64,000 nucleotides of DNA from Pyxidicoccus parkwaysis (GCF_017301735.1 NZ_CP071090.1:7182001-7246000); one strand, 5' to 3'; counted from the first letter of the stretch, positions 1-10,424 are shown. Translations and numbers: made by a program. The notes: a model not told the origin generated them from the sequence alone.

Positions 1-2818
1 CAGCGCCGCACCCGCCGCGGGAGCCAGGGCCGGCAGCGACATGATCAGCAGGATGATGGCCGCGATGATGAAGGCGATGAGGATGATTTCGACGATGGGA
101 ACGCGCACCGGCTCGCGATTGCGGTCCGGGTCGCACGGGTCATCCGAGCCGCCATTCAGGCCGCCGTTGATGAGGTACGCTGCCGCCCCCGTGTCCGGGT
201 CCTCGATGATGTAGCCCGCGCCCTTCCAGTTGCCGTGCGTCGGAGCGCGCTCGGACACGATGACGTGCTTGCCCGCCAGCACTGCGTCGTAGATTTCATT
301 CTTGATGTCCGCCGGGAGGTTCAGCCGGGGCGCGATGGCCTCGTAGTTCTCCGCGGTGATTCGGTAGATGGGAATCTGCTGCTGGTTGGCCTCCCTCAGG
401 AGCTGCACCGCCGACACGCCCGAGCCCTGCTCACGCTTGAAGAGCGCGTCGAACGTGCGCCCCTCCAGCAGCGAGCCGAACGTGCCCGTCAGCCGGTAGA
501 TTTCCGCCGTGTCGCCGTTCGCCTTGTCCACCACCGCGAGCAGCGAGCGCGCCACATCCATCTGCCGCGACACGTACGTGCCCGTACGGGGAATGCCGAA
601 GAAGTACCCCACCTGCAGCGGCACCGAGAACAGGCCGATGGACGGCATGCGCATGACGAGCGCGTTGCGCGTGGAGGCCACCGCCTCGGCCAGCGCGTCG
701 TACTGGGCCCAGTAGTACAGCGCCACCGTGTTCAGGTTCTCCGCCGCCGTGTCCGACGGCACCTGCGCGAAGCGCCGGTGAATCATCTCCTGCGTCACTC
801 CGGAGCCGTTGATGCCGAACACCATCTCCTCGCCCGCCGCCACCTCGAACTCCTCCGGCGCGCTGCCCGGGTCTCCCGGCGAGAGGAACCGCGCCTCCCA
901 CGTCTGCTCCGTGCCCATGGCGCTCGCGGGGCCCTGCGCCTGGTCCACGCCGTCCACCTGCACCACCGGGCGCACCTGAATCTGGTACAGCGGAAGGCTG
1001 TCGCCGGGGCTGCTGCGGTAGCTCGCGAGCACCGCCGCGTCCGCCGCCGTGGCGGGCGCGTACGTCACGCCCAGCCGCTTGCCCGCCAGCGAGGGCAGGT
1101 CCACCGTCCACGTGAGCGAGGACTCACCCATGAGCCTGTCCCACGACGACGCGTACAGCGTGAGCTCCACGCGGTGGCGCAGGCTGTCCGGCAGCCGCGT
1201 GAAGCTGGTGGTGCGGGCCACCACCTTGTTCGGGAGCGACCCCGCCAGCACGCTGCCCGTCTCGGGGATGATGGTGCGGCTGCCGGTGTAGTCGGACAGC
1301 TTCCGCTCCGTCCCGTACTGGGCCTCGATGTCCGAGCGCATCTTCTGCGTCCACGCGTCGTACGCGGCCAGGTCCAGGTTGGTGAAGGAGCCCGTCTGCA
1401 GGTCCTCGGTGGCCGTGGCCATGATTTGCGCCGCCGCCGTGTCCACGTCCACCGGCACCGTGCCCTTCAGGTCCACCGGCGCGGCGTAGGTGTACTGTTT
1501 GAAGGACGCATCCATCGCCACCCAGGTGTCCGGCTCCTTGTTGATGGCGCCGCGCGACGGGACGAAGTCCACTAGCGCCTCCACCCAGACGTGCTCCATC
1601 CGGATGCTCCGGATGGCACCACCATTGGCGAGCGCGACGCTGGGGATGCCGCCCTGCCCCATGAGCTGCTGCGCCGCATCCGGCCGCGTGACGCCGCCCA
1701 CCCAGTTCATCACCTGGCCCACCGGCACCTCGATGGTGCCGTACACGTAGCGCGCGGGAATGCCGGCCGCGCGGTACAGGGCAATCAGCAGGCTCGAGGT
1801 GTCGAAGGCATTGCCCCGCCGGTTGAGCAGCGTGAAGTCACTGCCCTGGAGCGAGCCATAGCTGGGCACCCACTGGATGTTGTTGCGCACCCAGTTGTAG
1901 ATCTCCACCGGGTTGTTGTGCAGCGAGGCCGCGAGGTCGCGGATGGGCTGGGTGAGCTGAACGTCCTCCGTCGCCGCCAGCGCGTCCGCGGGCACCGGCA
2001 CCGCCAGCGAGGCCTGTGCACCGGCCTTCGCGCGAGCCCCATCCATGCGCCGCCCCGCGTCCTCCGGAGCCAGCGTCAGCGGGAAGGCCTCGGGCGTGGT
2101 GGCCGGCTCGCGCACCTGGGCGTCGGGCGCGCGGAACGGCAGCTTGTCCAGCCGCGCGCGCTGGTGCGTGCGGCCCTGCGGGTTCTGCTCGAAGAAGGCG
2201 GCCACCTGCTCCACCGCGGCGGCGCGCTCCGCCGGCTGGTTGGCGTCATCCGCTCGGGCCAGCCGCGCCGACAACTGCTGGAGCTGCACCTGGCGGGCGC
2301 GCACCTGCTTCACCGCCGCGCGGTGCCGCTCCAGCGCCACGGGCGGCAGCTTCTGCGCCTTCAATTCCCGCTCGGCCGCCAGGAACGAGGCGTCCATCGC
2401 CGCGCCCGACGCCACCGCCTCCGCGAGCTGCGTGCGGAGCGCCTTCACGTCCTCCAGCCGCGCGCCTCGCGCCAGGGGCCGCGTCTGCTTCGCGCGCTCC
2501 GCCACCGCGACGAGCCGCTCGCCGTACCGTTCCTCCGCCGTGGGCTCGGGCCGCTTCAGCCCGGACAGCTCGCACCGGTTGGCCCCCGTGCCCTGGGACG
2601 CCATGGGCGACAGGAAGGGCGCCGGCGAGGCCGGGCCGGACGGCACCGCGCCGTGGGCCAGCCGCTGTGCCCGCGCCGCCGCCAGGCGCATGGCCGGCTG
2701 TGCCGCCGCCGCCATGGGCTGCAGCGAGAGGACGACCATCGCCACCGTTACCACCACCGAGATGCCCTGCATCCAACCACTGGAGGTCTGGGGCACTGCT
2801 TCACGAGGTCCCTGCATG
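1..2818 (-). CDS. Transglutaminase-like exported protein, 3' end outside the window
   Basis: The reading frame is open from an ATG at 2818 through position 1, so about 939 residues are visible and the C-terminus is missing. AGGA lies 7 nt before this ATG. The N-terminus has a hydrophobic stretch (ISVVVTVAMVVLSLQPMAAA) consistent with a signal peptide. A helical, Ala/Arg/Gln-rich part (about residues 60-190) follows, then a transglutaminase-like core at about 315-440 with GNAFDTSSLLIALYRAAGIPAR, EHVWVEAL and WVAMDASF. The His and Asp of the papain-like triad are present, but the position that normally holds Cys aligns with Ala (GNAFD). This suggests a non-catalytic or divergent member. A hydrophobic segment (VEIILIAFIIAAIILLIMSL) lies at the visible end. 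It is co-directional with the 2,423-residue exported protein upstream. Such proteins often sit beside RHS-type proteins, which may lie beyond the edge; that is inference. Confidence 0.75.
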
Positions 2819-2834
2819 ACGGATTCCTGCCCTT

Positions 2835-2894
2835 CATGTCCCCCAAAGGAGACATTCATCCATTGCATGTCCCCCGAAGGGGACATGAATCCAT
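2835..2894. repeat. Two direct copies of a palindromic 29-bp element
   Basis: Copy 1 is at 2835-2863 and copy 2 at 2866-2894; both follow catgtcccc-n4-ggrgacat and end in atccat, with a 31-bp period. Copy 2 contains a perfect 9-bp inverted repeat, catgtcccc-cgaa-ggggacatg (2866-2887). Copy 1 is an imperfect version. They lie 17-76 bp upstream of the transglutaminase-like start on the minus strand. They could be an operator pair, RNA hairpins in the leader, or a transcription end signal for the upstream gene. Confidence 0.6.
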
Positions 2895-2945
2895 GAGTTC
2901 CTGAACTGGGTTCCTGTCGAAACTGAGCCGACGCTCATGAGGACC

Positions 2946-3056
2946 GCGGCAGGCCCTGCTTCACCTGCCGCGACCCGACGTCGAGCGCCGCTCGATGACT
3001 CAGAAGGGCGGCGGCAGGTCCTGAGTCGCCTGCCGCAACCAGACGCCGAGCGCCGC
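2946..3056. repeat. Degenerate tandem duplication of the 3' end of the 2,423-residue gene
   Basis: Bases 2946-2991 and 3011-3056 align at a constant offset of 65 bp with few mismatches. The copy nearer the gene encodes its C-terminus (RAALGVWLRQATQDLPPPF). The outer copy lies past the stop codon and translates in another frame to the similar RAALDVGSRQVKQGLPRSS. This looks like a local duplication that left an untranslated ghost of the gene end. Confidence 0.65.
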
Positions 3057-6000
3057 GCGCAGCTCGACGACCGACGGGTCCGTGATTCCCAGCAGCGCAT
3101 CCGAGGCCTTCACCGCGGACTCGCACGCGAGCACCGGCCACTCCACTTCATCCGCCGCGGCCTGGCCCACGTAGCTGGCGGCCGACTTCAGCGCGGTGGC
3201 GTTGGGGTGACCCGTCTTCGACAGCGCGAGCAGCTTCGCCTGGATGCTGGTGAGCGTGTCCGCGGCCGTGACGCTCAGCCGCAGCGTGGCGTCCACCGAC
3301 ACCGCGCCCGTGAGGCCGCCCTTCACCACCGCGGTGAAGTCCACCGGCCCCGGCGCCTTCGGCAGCCGCACCCAGAAGCGCACCTGCTTCGTCCCGGCCG
3401 CATCCAGCGGGAAGGTGAAGGTGAGCTGCCCGTCCACCACCTGGCCCGAGCCCGGGTCCACCAGCTCCACGCCCGGAGGCATGACCACCGTGGCGGTGAT
3501 GGGCGCCGCCATGCCCTGGTTCTCCACGTCGAGCTGCACCGGCACCACGGCCCGGGCACCGGTGGGCACGGGCACGGGGTGCACGCGCTCCAGCAGCGCA
3601 CGGAGGACGTCCGCGGCCTTGCTCGTCTGGCCGTCGCGGGTGGCGATGGCCAGCAGGTCCATGCCCGCGAAGCCGGACTCGCCGTGGCCGTACGCGTTCA
3701 GCGTCACCGCGTCCAGCGGCGTGGTCGGCGTGGGGTAGCCGCTCGCGAGGCGGAAGGTGCCCAGGCTCTGTGCGCCGCGCCGCTCGATTTGCAGCGGCTT
3801 CTCGCCCGCGAGCACCGCCATCTCACCGCTGAGCAGCGGGAAGCCCGGCGCGTCCAGCACCACGCGCGCGGCGCCGTTCACCTTGCTCACGTAGCGCAGG
3901 CCCAGCGCGTCGTGCACCGTCTTGTGGCGCGAGTCGTAGTCGCCCGCCACCACCAGGCCCTCTCCGCGGAACACCGCCTCGCGCAGCTCCTTCTGGATGA
4001 GCGGGTCCAGCGTGAAGAACTCGCTCAGCAACATGAAGGCGCCGTAGCCGCCCGTACGCATCTGCACGGCGAAGGTCTTCTGCCACTCGACGATGTCGTA
4101 GGACCAGCCGGCCGTGTCCAGCAGCTGCTTGAGGAACGCCTTCTGGGCAATCAGGCCCGGCGCGCCGGTGGGGCCGTACGGGTCATTGTCGTTGCCGCTG
4201 CCTTCGACGGGCGCGTCCAGCAGGATGAGCAGCCGGCCGCGGCCACCCTGGCTGAGCTTCGCGCTGAAGCGGATGGGCGGCGTCTCCACCTGGAAGCTGG
4301 CGAAGCCCAGGGTGCGCGTCTCTCCGGGCAGCTCCGCCTGGAGCACGCAGGCGTAGCCGCCCGGCGCCAGCCCCTGCGTGGAGATGCTCCGCGTCCGGAC
4401 GTTGGGGGCGTTGGCCGCCAGGTCCACCGTCTCGTGCACCTCGCTCAGCACCGTGCCCGCGGCCACGTCCACCAGCTGGCGCACCAGCACGACGCCCGGC
4501 ACCGCCTCACCGGAGGCGCTGCGCGCCGTGTCCGTGCAGGCGTTGGCGTCGCCCACGTACACCTTGGACTGAGCCACGCTCACCGAGCCCGACACGCCCG
4601 CCAGCACGCGGCGCTCCACCTGGAAGGTGGTGGTGGCCGTGCTCAGCACTGCCCGCGACAGCGCATCGCGGAGCACCAGGGTGACGGGGTAGCTGCCGCC
4701 GGCCGCATCGCTCAGCGTGAGCGGGAAGGGCAAGTCCAGCAGCGCGCCGGGCATGAGCTGGCGCACGTCCCGCGTGGCGGTGAACAGCGTGGCCCCGCCC
4801 GGCGTGCGCACCGTCAGCTCCGCCTTGGACGGAGCCAGCAGCGCGTTGGGCGCTGCGTTGCCGACGCGGCCGGTGATGCGCACCGCGTCCCAGGCGCCAT
4901 ACACCGCCTTGTCCGTGACGACGGCCGTGGTGGCGACGGCAGAGGGCGAGCTGATGCGCAGCGGCGCCACGCCCCGGGCCACCACCCGCCCGAGCGCGTC
5001 CAGCAGCCGGCCCCGCACCTCGTAGTCACCCGCCAGCGTGGAGCCGGTATTCCAGCCCGCCGGCAGCACGCGAGAGGCGCCCGCTGACAGCGTGTCCACC
5101 GGCAGCGGCGGCAACTCCACCAGCGGCTCCGTGCTCCCCACCGCGTGGATGGCCAGCACCACCTGTCCCGTGGCCGGCGTGGGCCCGGTGTTCGTCACCG
5201 TGCTCTGGATGGCCACGGGAGCGGAGGCCGGGTACGTCAGCGCATCCGTCTTCACGGCCAGCGTCATGCCGCTGGCGGCCCGCACCACGGGCACGTCCAG
5301 GGGCACCTGCACCTTCTCCTCCAGGAACGAGTTGTCGAACTCGAGGAAGGCGCGAGTCGACACCGGACGCTGCTCGTCCAGCACCATGTTGGCCAGCCCC
5401 AGGTCGAACTCCACCTCACGGCCAGAGCCCGTCACGCCCAGCAGCCGCCACGTGTAGGCGGTGACACCGCTCGGGCCCGGCTGCACCGTGGTGGGCGCGA
5501 GCGTGGGGTTGGACAGCGTCACGTTGCCCGGCAAGTCGAGCCGCAGGTCCACGTCGATGCCGCCCAGCCGCTCCAGCGCCTTGGGCATGAAGACCATGAC
5601 GAAGCTGGTGGACGCCAGGCGCGTGCTCAGGCCGTTGTTGTTGTTGTCCCACGAGCCGTCCGCGCGCTGCGTAGCCAGCAGGTACTGGATGGCCTTGCGA
5701 ATCTGCGGGTCCGCGGGCGACGGGTCCGTGTACTCGAGCGCGATGCCCACCATGGCTGACACGAGCGGGTCACTGGAGTAGCCCACGTAGCGGCCCCAGC
5801 CGCCGTCGGCGCGCTGGCGCTGGCGCAGCAGGTCCGCCTCGTAGGTGATGGCCGTGTCGATGCGCGAGCGGAGCGTGGCGTCGTCCACGTACGGCCGGGC
5901 CTCCGCGAGCCCCATCAACCGCAGCGCGTGCACGGTGTTGTCGCTGTTGTTGTCCTGATAGCTCGCGAGCAGGTAGCGCACCGCGCGGGGAAGCTCCGCG

Positions 6001-9000
6001 CGCAACGCCGCCAGCGAAGAGGTGTCCAGCGCCGCGCTCCGCACCTGCTTCAGCGTGTTGTCACCCGCGTAGGTGGCGAACACCTGGTTGCCCACCGCCG
6101 CGACGGCGCGGAGGTAGCTCACCTCGAAGAGGCGCTCGGCGCTGCCATCCGGGCGCACGCGGAGCATGCCCTCCGAGTAGTTCTGGGCCACCAGCACGTA
6201 CAGGCTGCCGTCCTGCGCCCGCGTCATCCGCATGGGCGGGTACGCGAGGCCATCCGCGAAGGTGGTGACGGTGCGGTTCGGGGCCACCTTGGCGATGTTG
6301 TAGCCCCACATGTTGGACACCAGCAGGTTGCCGTCCGCGTCGAACACCACGCTGTACGGGTAGTAGATGAGCCCGCCGCTCACGAACGTCTCCACCTGGC
6401 CGGAGCGGGACACGCGCAGCACGCGGTGGCTGTAGTAGTCCGTCGCGTAGAACCAGCCATCCGGGCCCAGGGCGCCGTCGATGAGGTAGCCGCCCGCATT
6501 CACATCCTGCCGGGTGCCGTCAGGCCGGACGATGATGACGGTGGGGTTGGAGGGACGGGTGACGAAGAAGGTGCCGTCCGCCGCGACGTCCAGGCCGTAC
6601 GTCGGCGCGGGCAGGCCCGACACGACGCGCGTCGACTGGGCCGTGGCCGGGTCCAACCGGTCGATGGCCCCGCCGTTGCGCAGCACGTACAGGGTGCCGT
6701 CCGGCGCCGCCGTCAGGTCCTCCGAGCCCGACATGGTGCCCACCGCGCCCACCGTGGCGAGCGAGTAGTCCTTCACGTCCGCGACTTCCGGCCGCGTGGC
6801 GTCCTTGAGGACGTTGGCGAAGCCCTTCACGGTGAGCGCCGTGTGGCTCACGTCCGTGTTCCACCAGCCGGTGGCGTAGTCCGGGGACCACCACGTCTGG
6901 TCGCCGCTGGAGTAGCGCCGCGCCTGGAGGTACTTCGCCGCGTTCAGCTTGGTGCGGAAGGTGCCCGCGATGTCCGGCCACGCGGAGAGCGACCAGAGGC
7001 CCAGGGTGGTCTGCGTGCGCTGGAACTCCGGGTGGGAGATGCGCAGCGCGCCGTCCGACCACTGGCTGCTGGAGATGCTGTTGTAGAGGAACGTCGCGGC
7101 GCCGCGGTCCACCGGCGCCTTGTCGAAGGAGCTCGACAGGCCGAGCAGGCTCTGCGTCTGGATGTGGCAGCCCAGGCACCGGTTCACGCGGTGCCAGTTC
7201 TCGGCCTCTGGCGCCGTGTAGACGCCGCCGCGCCGGACGGACTCCTTCACGAAGGCGAACAGCGGGTCCGTGCTGCCGCCCTGGGACGTGTCCACGCCCT
7301 GCATGGCCACCTTGCCGCGCACCGTCTGGTTGCCCTCGGGCACCACGGTGCGGCTGACGGTGAAGCTGCCCGTCGCCTTGTCGCCCACGTACAGGCGGTC
7401 CGTCATCTCGCCGGCCACGCCCGCGGCCACCGGCCGCACGCGCACCTGGAGGTTGCCGGCCTGCATCGGCGTGAAGGTGCCGAGGAACACCGTGGTCAGC
7501 TCGCCCACCTCCAGGGCGGCCGCGTTCGCCTGCGCGGTGAACAGCGTCTCACCCGAGTCCGGGTGCACGACGGTGAGCACGTACGCGCCCGCCGCCAGCG
7601 GCACGTTGCCCGCGTTGCGCAGCATCACCGAGAAGGACACCGGCGTGGGCAGCCCCGCCTGCGTGAGCGGCGGGTTGATGCTCATGGCCCCGCTGACGGC
7701 CTGCGTGGGCTTCACGCGCGCGGAGGCGCTGTCCTCCGCCAGGACTTCGCCCGTGGGCAGGGCGCGGCTGACGGTGCCCGGCTCCACCACGCGCAGCACC
7801 AGCCGGTACACGCCCGGGGAGAACTGCGCCGTGTTCCACGGGACGGTGAGCGTCTTCACCTCGTCCGGCGCGAAGGAGAACTCGGTGCCCGGAGTGGTGG
7901 TGCCCTCGAGGTAGGGCCGCACCACCGCGATGCCCGTGCCGGTGGCGTCCTGGATTTCTCCCAGCACCAGCGCGGCCTTCTGCGCGTCCAGCAGGCTGGC
8001 GATGCGGGCGGTGAACATCACCGTGCCGTCCGCGCCCGCCTCGGGCTGCGTCGCGTCCAGGGCGACAATCTGGAAGCTCTCTCCGGCCACCGGCACCAGC
8101 ACGGGGCTGAAGGTGTAGCTGCCGTGCGCGGCGAGCTTCACGCCGTGCGCCTGCGCGCCGTAGCCCACCGCGGACACCTTCACGGTGAACTCCAGCGACT
8201 CGATGCCGGCCAGGGTGTAGCCGCCATCCGCGCCGGTGATGGCGGACAGGTTGGTGCCATCGATGGAGACGAGGGCTCCGGCCACGGGCGCCCCCGTGTC
8301 CGCGTCCGTGACGAGGCCCGCGAAGTTGCTCGTGGTGGCGCTGCTGCCGGGCGGGGAGAGCTTGAGCTCCACCACGGCCTCGCCGAACGCGCCCACCTTC
8401 ATGGTGTACGTGGCCGGCGCGTAGCCCGCCGCGCTCACCGCGAGGCTGAAGTCCTTGAGGGTGATGCCAGTCAACACGAAGCGGCCGTCCGCGGTGGTGG
8501 TGGCGCTCGCTCCCGTCTCCACCAGCTGCACGGTGGCGGCACCCACGGGCGCGCCATTCACACCGTCGGACACCGTGCCGCGCAGCGTGAGCGAGGTGGG
8601 CGACGGCGTGGAGGCCTCGGGGTACAGCGTCAGCGCGCCCATGTCGCCGATGGAGCCCGGCCCGAACATCAGGCTGAAGTTCACCCCCTGGTAGCCCGTC
8701 GCGCGCACCGTGCCCTGGTAGCTGCCGCGCGGCACGTCGGTGATGGCGAAGGTGCCGTCCGCCGCGGTGGTGGCGCTCAGGCCCGAGCCCAACGAGACGG
8801 CGGCGCCCGCGAGCGGCTGGCCCGTCTTCCCATCCACCACGCGGCCCGACACGAGGCCGGCCGAGTCATCCACCGGCGTGGTGTCCGGCGTCATGGCGAG
8901 CTGCGCGTTCACCGTCTCACCAGCCGTCACGGTGACGGTGCCGGAGAGGGTGCGGTAGCCCGTCTTCTGGAAGCGGATGGCGTACGCGCCCGGCGCCAGC

Positions 9001-10271
9001 GCGCCGAAGTCGAAGTCACCCGCGCCGTTGGTGAGCACCGAGCGCTGCGCCGTGCCCTCCAGGCTCACCTGGACGGAGGCGAGCGCCTGCGACGTGGTGG
9101 AGTCCACCACCTTGCCACGCACGAGGCCCGTCTGCGCGGCCACGTCCAGCACCAGCCGCCCCGCGAGCGTCACCTGGTTCGCCTGGATGCCCACGGCCAC
9201 GCTGGCCGACGTGAAGCCCGCCCGGCTCGCGGTGAGCGTGTAGCCACCGGCGGGCAGGCCGGGGATGACGAAGTAACCTTCCGAGTTGGTGAGCACCGCG
9301 ACGTCGGGAGACTCGGCCACGCTGACGGTGGCCCCGGCGATGGGCTCGGTGCTGTTGGCGCGCACCACGTAGCCGGACACGGAGCCGGTGGGCGCGGGCG
9401 TCCCGCCGCTGCTTCGGGCCTCGTACGCGCGCAGCGCCTGGAGCACCAGGGCCGTCGTGTACGTGTCGTGAGCCCAGCTGTCGTCGGGGAGCTGGCGGGC
9501 CTGGAGGGCCGTCGCGCTGGCCGTCAGTCCGGACAAGTCAGTGGCCGCGGGCACCAGGGCCAGCAGCACCTGCGCGCTGACAAAGTCTTCGCCCCAGAGG
9601 CCGTCCGCCTCGACGCGCGAGGCGAGGAAGCCCTGCGCGCGGGTGAGCGCCGCCGCCACGCCCTGCCACGTCGAGCGGTACGGCCACAGCGCGCGCAGCG
9701 TCACGGCGCTCAGCGACACCGAGGCGTCATTCGCCCCTTCCGCCCAACCGCCGTTGCCCTGCTGGCGCGCGAGGAGGAAGGACACGGCCCTGCCCACCTG
9801 CGGCATGGAGCCGTAGTTGGCCGCGCCCAGCGCCTCCACCGCGAGCGCGGTGTCCGTCACGCTGGAGTCGAAGCCCGGCCGGTGGCCGAAGCCGCCGTCC
9901 GCGTTCTGGTGCGTGAGCAGCCGCGTGGCGAACACCGTCGCCATGCGCCCCGCCAGCGCATTCACCGTCACCTTGCGCGCGAGGAACTCGGTGTTCACCT
10001 CGGGGTGCGCGTTGAGCCAGGCGAGCCCAGGCTCGAAGCCCAGCGCGAGCGACTGATTCAAGGCGAGCTGGGCACGCAGCACCTCGGCCGTGGCCTGCGG
10101 ACGCGTGGCGAGCGATGCCGCGCTCCCGCCATAGCTGCCGTCCACGTCCTGCTGGGCCGTGAGCCAGTCCAGCCCAGAGCCCGCGTGTGCCACCGTCGAG
10201 AACAACAGCGCCAGCACCGCGTAACGGAAACGGCTCGCGCGTAGCGCGGCCCTCACGACTCCAACGTGCAT
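3000..10271 (-). CDS. Giant exported multidomain protein with prenyltransferase-like toroids, carboxypeptidase-regulatory-like domains, CxxCH site and NHL repeats
   Basis: Start chosen at ATG 10271 because GGGGGAGG lies 8 nt upstream; a TTG at 10277 in the same frame is too close to it. The protein has 2,423 residues. A signal peptide ends near STVAHAG. Residues about 30-280 are alpha/alpha-toroid repeats of the prenyltransferase/squalene-cyclase type (DGGFGHRPG, GNGGWAEG). About 290-730 hold five carboxypeptidase-regulatory-like beta domains (V-x-D-x2-T/S-G-x-P-(L/V)-x-G-A pattern). CARDB-like beta domains follow. A single haem-type motif, CLGCH, lies near 1035. NHL/SMP-30-like propeller repeats span about 1170-1420, and a second toroid about 1427-1570 (RADGGWGRY, RADGSWDNNNN). 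More beta domains follow, then a GATase/ThuA-like alpha/beta region near 2050-2300. The architecture suggests a surface or periplasmic adhesion or sensing protein. Any enzymatic activity is unproven. Confidence 0.8.
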   Translation of the reverse strand: MHVGVVRAALRASRFRYAVLALLFSTVAHAGSGLDWLTAQQDVDGSYGGSAASLATRPQATAEVLRAQLALNQSLALGFEPGLAWLNAHPEVNTEFLARKVTVNALAGRMATVFATRLLTHQNADGGFGHRPGFDSSVTDTALAVEALGAANYGSMPQVGRAVSFLLARQQGNGGWAEGANDASVSLSAVTLRALWPYRSTWQGVAAALTRAQGFLASRVEADGLWGEDFVSAQVLLALVPAATDLSGLTASATALQARQLPDDSWAHDTYTTALVLQALRAYEARSSGGTPAPTGSVSGYVVRANSTEPIAGATVSVAESPDVAVLTNSEGYFVIPGLPAGGYTLTASRAGFTSASVAVGIQANQVTLAGRLVLDVAAQTGLVRGKVVDSTTSQALASVQVSLEGTAQRSVLTNGAGDFDFGALAPGAYAIRFQKTGYRTLSGTVTVTAGETVNAQLAMTPDTTPVDDSAGLVSGRVVDGKTGQPLAGAAVSLGSGLSATTAADGTFAITDVPRGSYQGTVRATGYQGVNFSLMFGPGSIGDMGALTLYPEASTPSPTSLTLRGTVSDGVNGAPVGAATVQLVETGASATTTADGRFVLTGITLKDFSLAVSAAGYAPATYTMKVGAFGEAVVELKLSPPGSSATTSNFAGLVTDADTGAPVAGALVSIDGTNLSAITGADGGYTLAGIESLEFTVKVSAVGYGAQAHGVKLAAHGSYTFSPVLVPVAGESFQIVALDATQPEAGADGTVMFTARIASLLDAQKAALVLGEIQDATGTGIAVVRPYLEGTTTPGTEFSFAPDEVKTLTVPWNTAQFSPGVYRLVLRVVEPGTVSRALPTGEVLAEDSASARVKPTQAVSGAMSINPPLTQAGLPTPVSFSVMLRNAGNVPLAAGAYVLTVVHPDSGETLFTAQANAAALEVGELTTVFLGTFTPMQAGNLQVRVRPVAAGVAGEMTDRLYVGDKATGSFTVSRTVVPEGNQTVRGKVAMQGVDTSQGGSTDPLFAFVKESVRRGGVYTAPEAENWHRVNRCLGCHIQTQSLLGLSSSFDKAPVDRGAATFLYNSISSSQWSDGALRISHPEFQRTQTTLGLWSLSAWPDIAGTFRTKLNAAKYLQARRYSSGDQTWWSPDYATGWWNTDVSHTALTVKGFANVLKDATRPEVADVKDYSLATVGAVGTMSGSEDLTAAPDGTLYVLRNGGAIDRLDPATAQSTRVVSGLPAPTYGLDVAADGTFFVTRPSNPTVIIVRPDGTRQDVNAGGYLIDGALGPDGWFYATDYYSHRVLRVSRSGQVETFVSGGLIYYPYSVVFDADGNLLVSNMWGYNIAKVAPNRTVTTFADGLAYPPMRMTRAQDGSLYVLVAQNYSEGMLRVRPDGSAERLFEVSYLRAVAAVGNQVFATYAGDNTLKQVRSAALDTSSLAALRAELPRAVRYLLASYQDNNSDNTVHALRLMGLAEARPYVDDATLRSRIDTAITYEADLLRQRQRADGGWGRYVGYSSDPLVSAMVGIALEYTDPSPADPQIRKAIQYLLATQRADGSWDNNNNGLSTRLASTSFVMVFMPKALERLGGIDVDLRLDLPGNVTLSNPTLAPTTVQPGPSGVTAYTWRLLGVTGSGREVEFDLGLANMVLDEQRPVSTRAFLEFDNSFLEEKVQVPLDVPVVRAASGMTLAVKTDALTYPASAPVAIQSTVTNTGPTPATGQVVLAIHAVGSTEPLVELPPLPVDTLSAGASRVLPAGWNTGSTLAGDYEVRGRLLDALGRVVARGVAPLRISSPSAVATTAVVTDKAVYGAWDAVRITGRVGNAAPNALLAPSKAELTVRTPGGATLFTATRDVRQLMPGALLDLPFPLTLSDAAGGSYPVTLVLRDALSRAVLSTATTTFQVERRVLAGVSGSVSVAQSKVYVGDANACTDTARSASGEAVPGVVLVRQLVDVAAGTVLSEVHETVDLAANAPNVRTRSISTQGLAPGGYACVLQAELPGETRTLGFASFQVETPPIRFSAKLSQGGRGRLLILLDAPVEGSGNDNDPYGPTGAPGLIAQKAFLKQLLDTAGWSYDIVEWQKTFAVQMRTGGYGAFMLLSEFFTLDPLIQKELREAVFRGEGLVVAGDYDSRHKTVHDALGLRYVSKVNGAARVVLDAPGFPLLSGEMAVLAGEKPLQIERRGAQSLGTFRLASGYPTPTTPLDAVTLNAYGHGESGFAGMDLLAIATRDGQTSKAADVLRALLERVHPVPVPTGARAVVPVQLDVENQGMAAPITATVVMPPGVELVDPGSGQVVDGQLTFTFPLDAAGTKQVRFWVRLPKAPGPVDFTAVVKGGLTGAVSVDATLRLSVTAADTLTSIQAKLLALSKTGHPNATALKSAASYVGQAAADEVEWPVLACESAVKASDALLGITDPSVVELRAALGVWLRQATQDLPPPF

Positions 10272-10368
10272 GGACAAGGCCTCCCCCTGTTGAAGACAGA
10301 CAAGACTCCGTCTCCAAGGCGCGCCTTATGTCTCACATCTGCTGTTGCAGCGTCAACGCAGCCTTGCG

Positions 10369-10385
10369 TTCTCGCCGTACGAGAA
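10369..10385. repeat. Small inverted repeat in the 147-bp gap
   Basis: TTCTCG-ccgta-CGAGAA forms a perfect 6-bp stem between the end of the 1,429-residue gene and the start of the 2,423-residue gene. There is no clear T-run. It could be a weak terminator or an operator upstream of the exported-protein gene. A TTGACG on the minus strand at 10356-10351 is a possible -35 element for the latter, without a convincing -10. Confidence 0.3.
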
Positions 10386-10424
10386 TGTCAGGGTCATCGG
10401 TGATGCTCCCGCTGCCGCGGGGTG

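Noticed and set aside
5928-10244. Plus-strand open frame of over 1,400 codons
   Set aside because: Antisense to the giant exported protein; low-complexity composition and no recognisable motifs.
3000-10271. Annotation as a squalene-hopene or oxidosqualene cyclase
   Set aside because: Only toroid-type QW-like repeats are seen, no DXDD or DCTAE motif was noticed, and the protein is exported and far too large.
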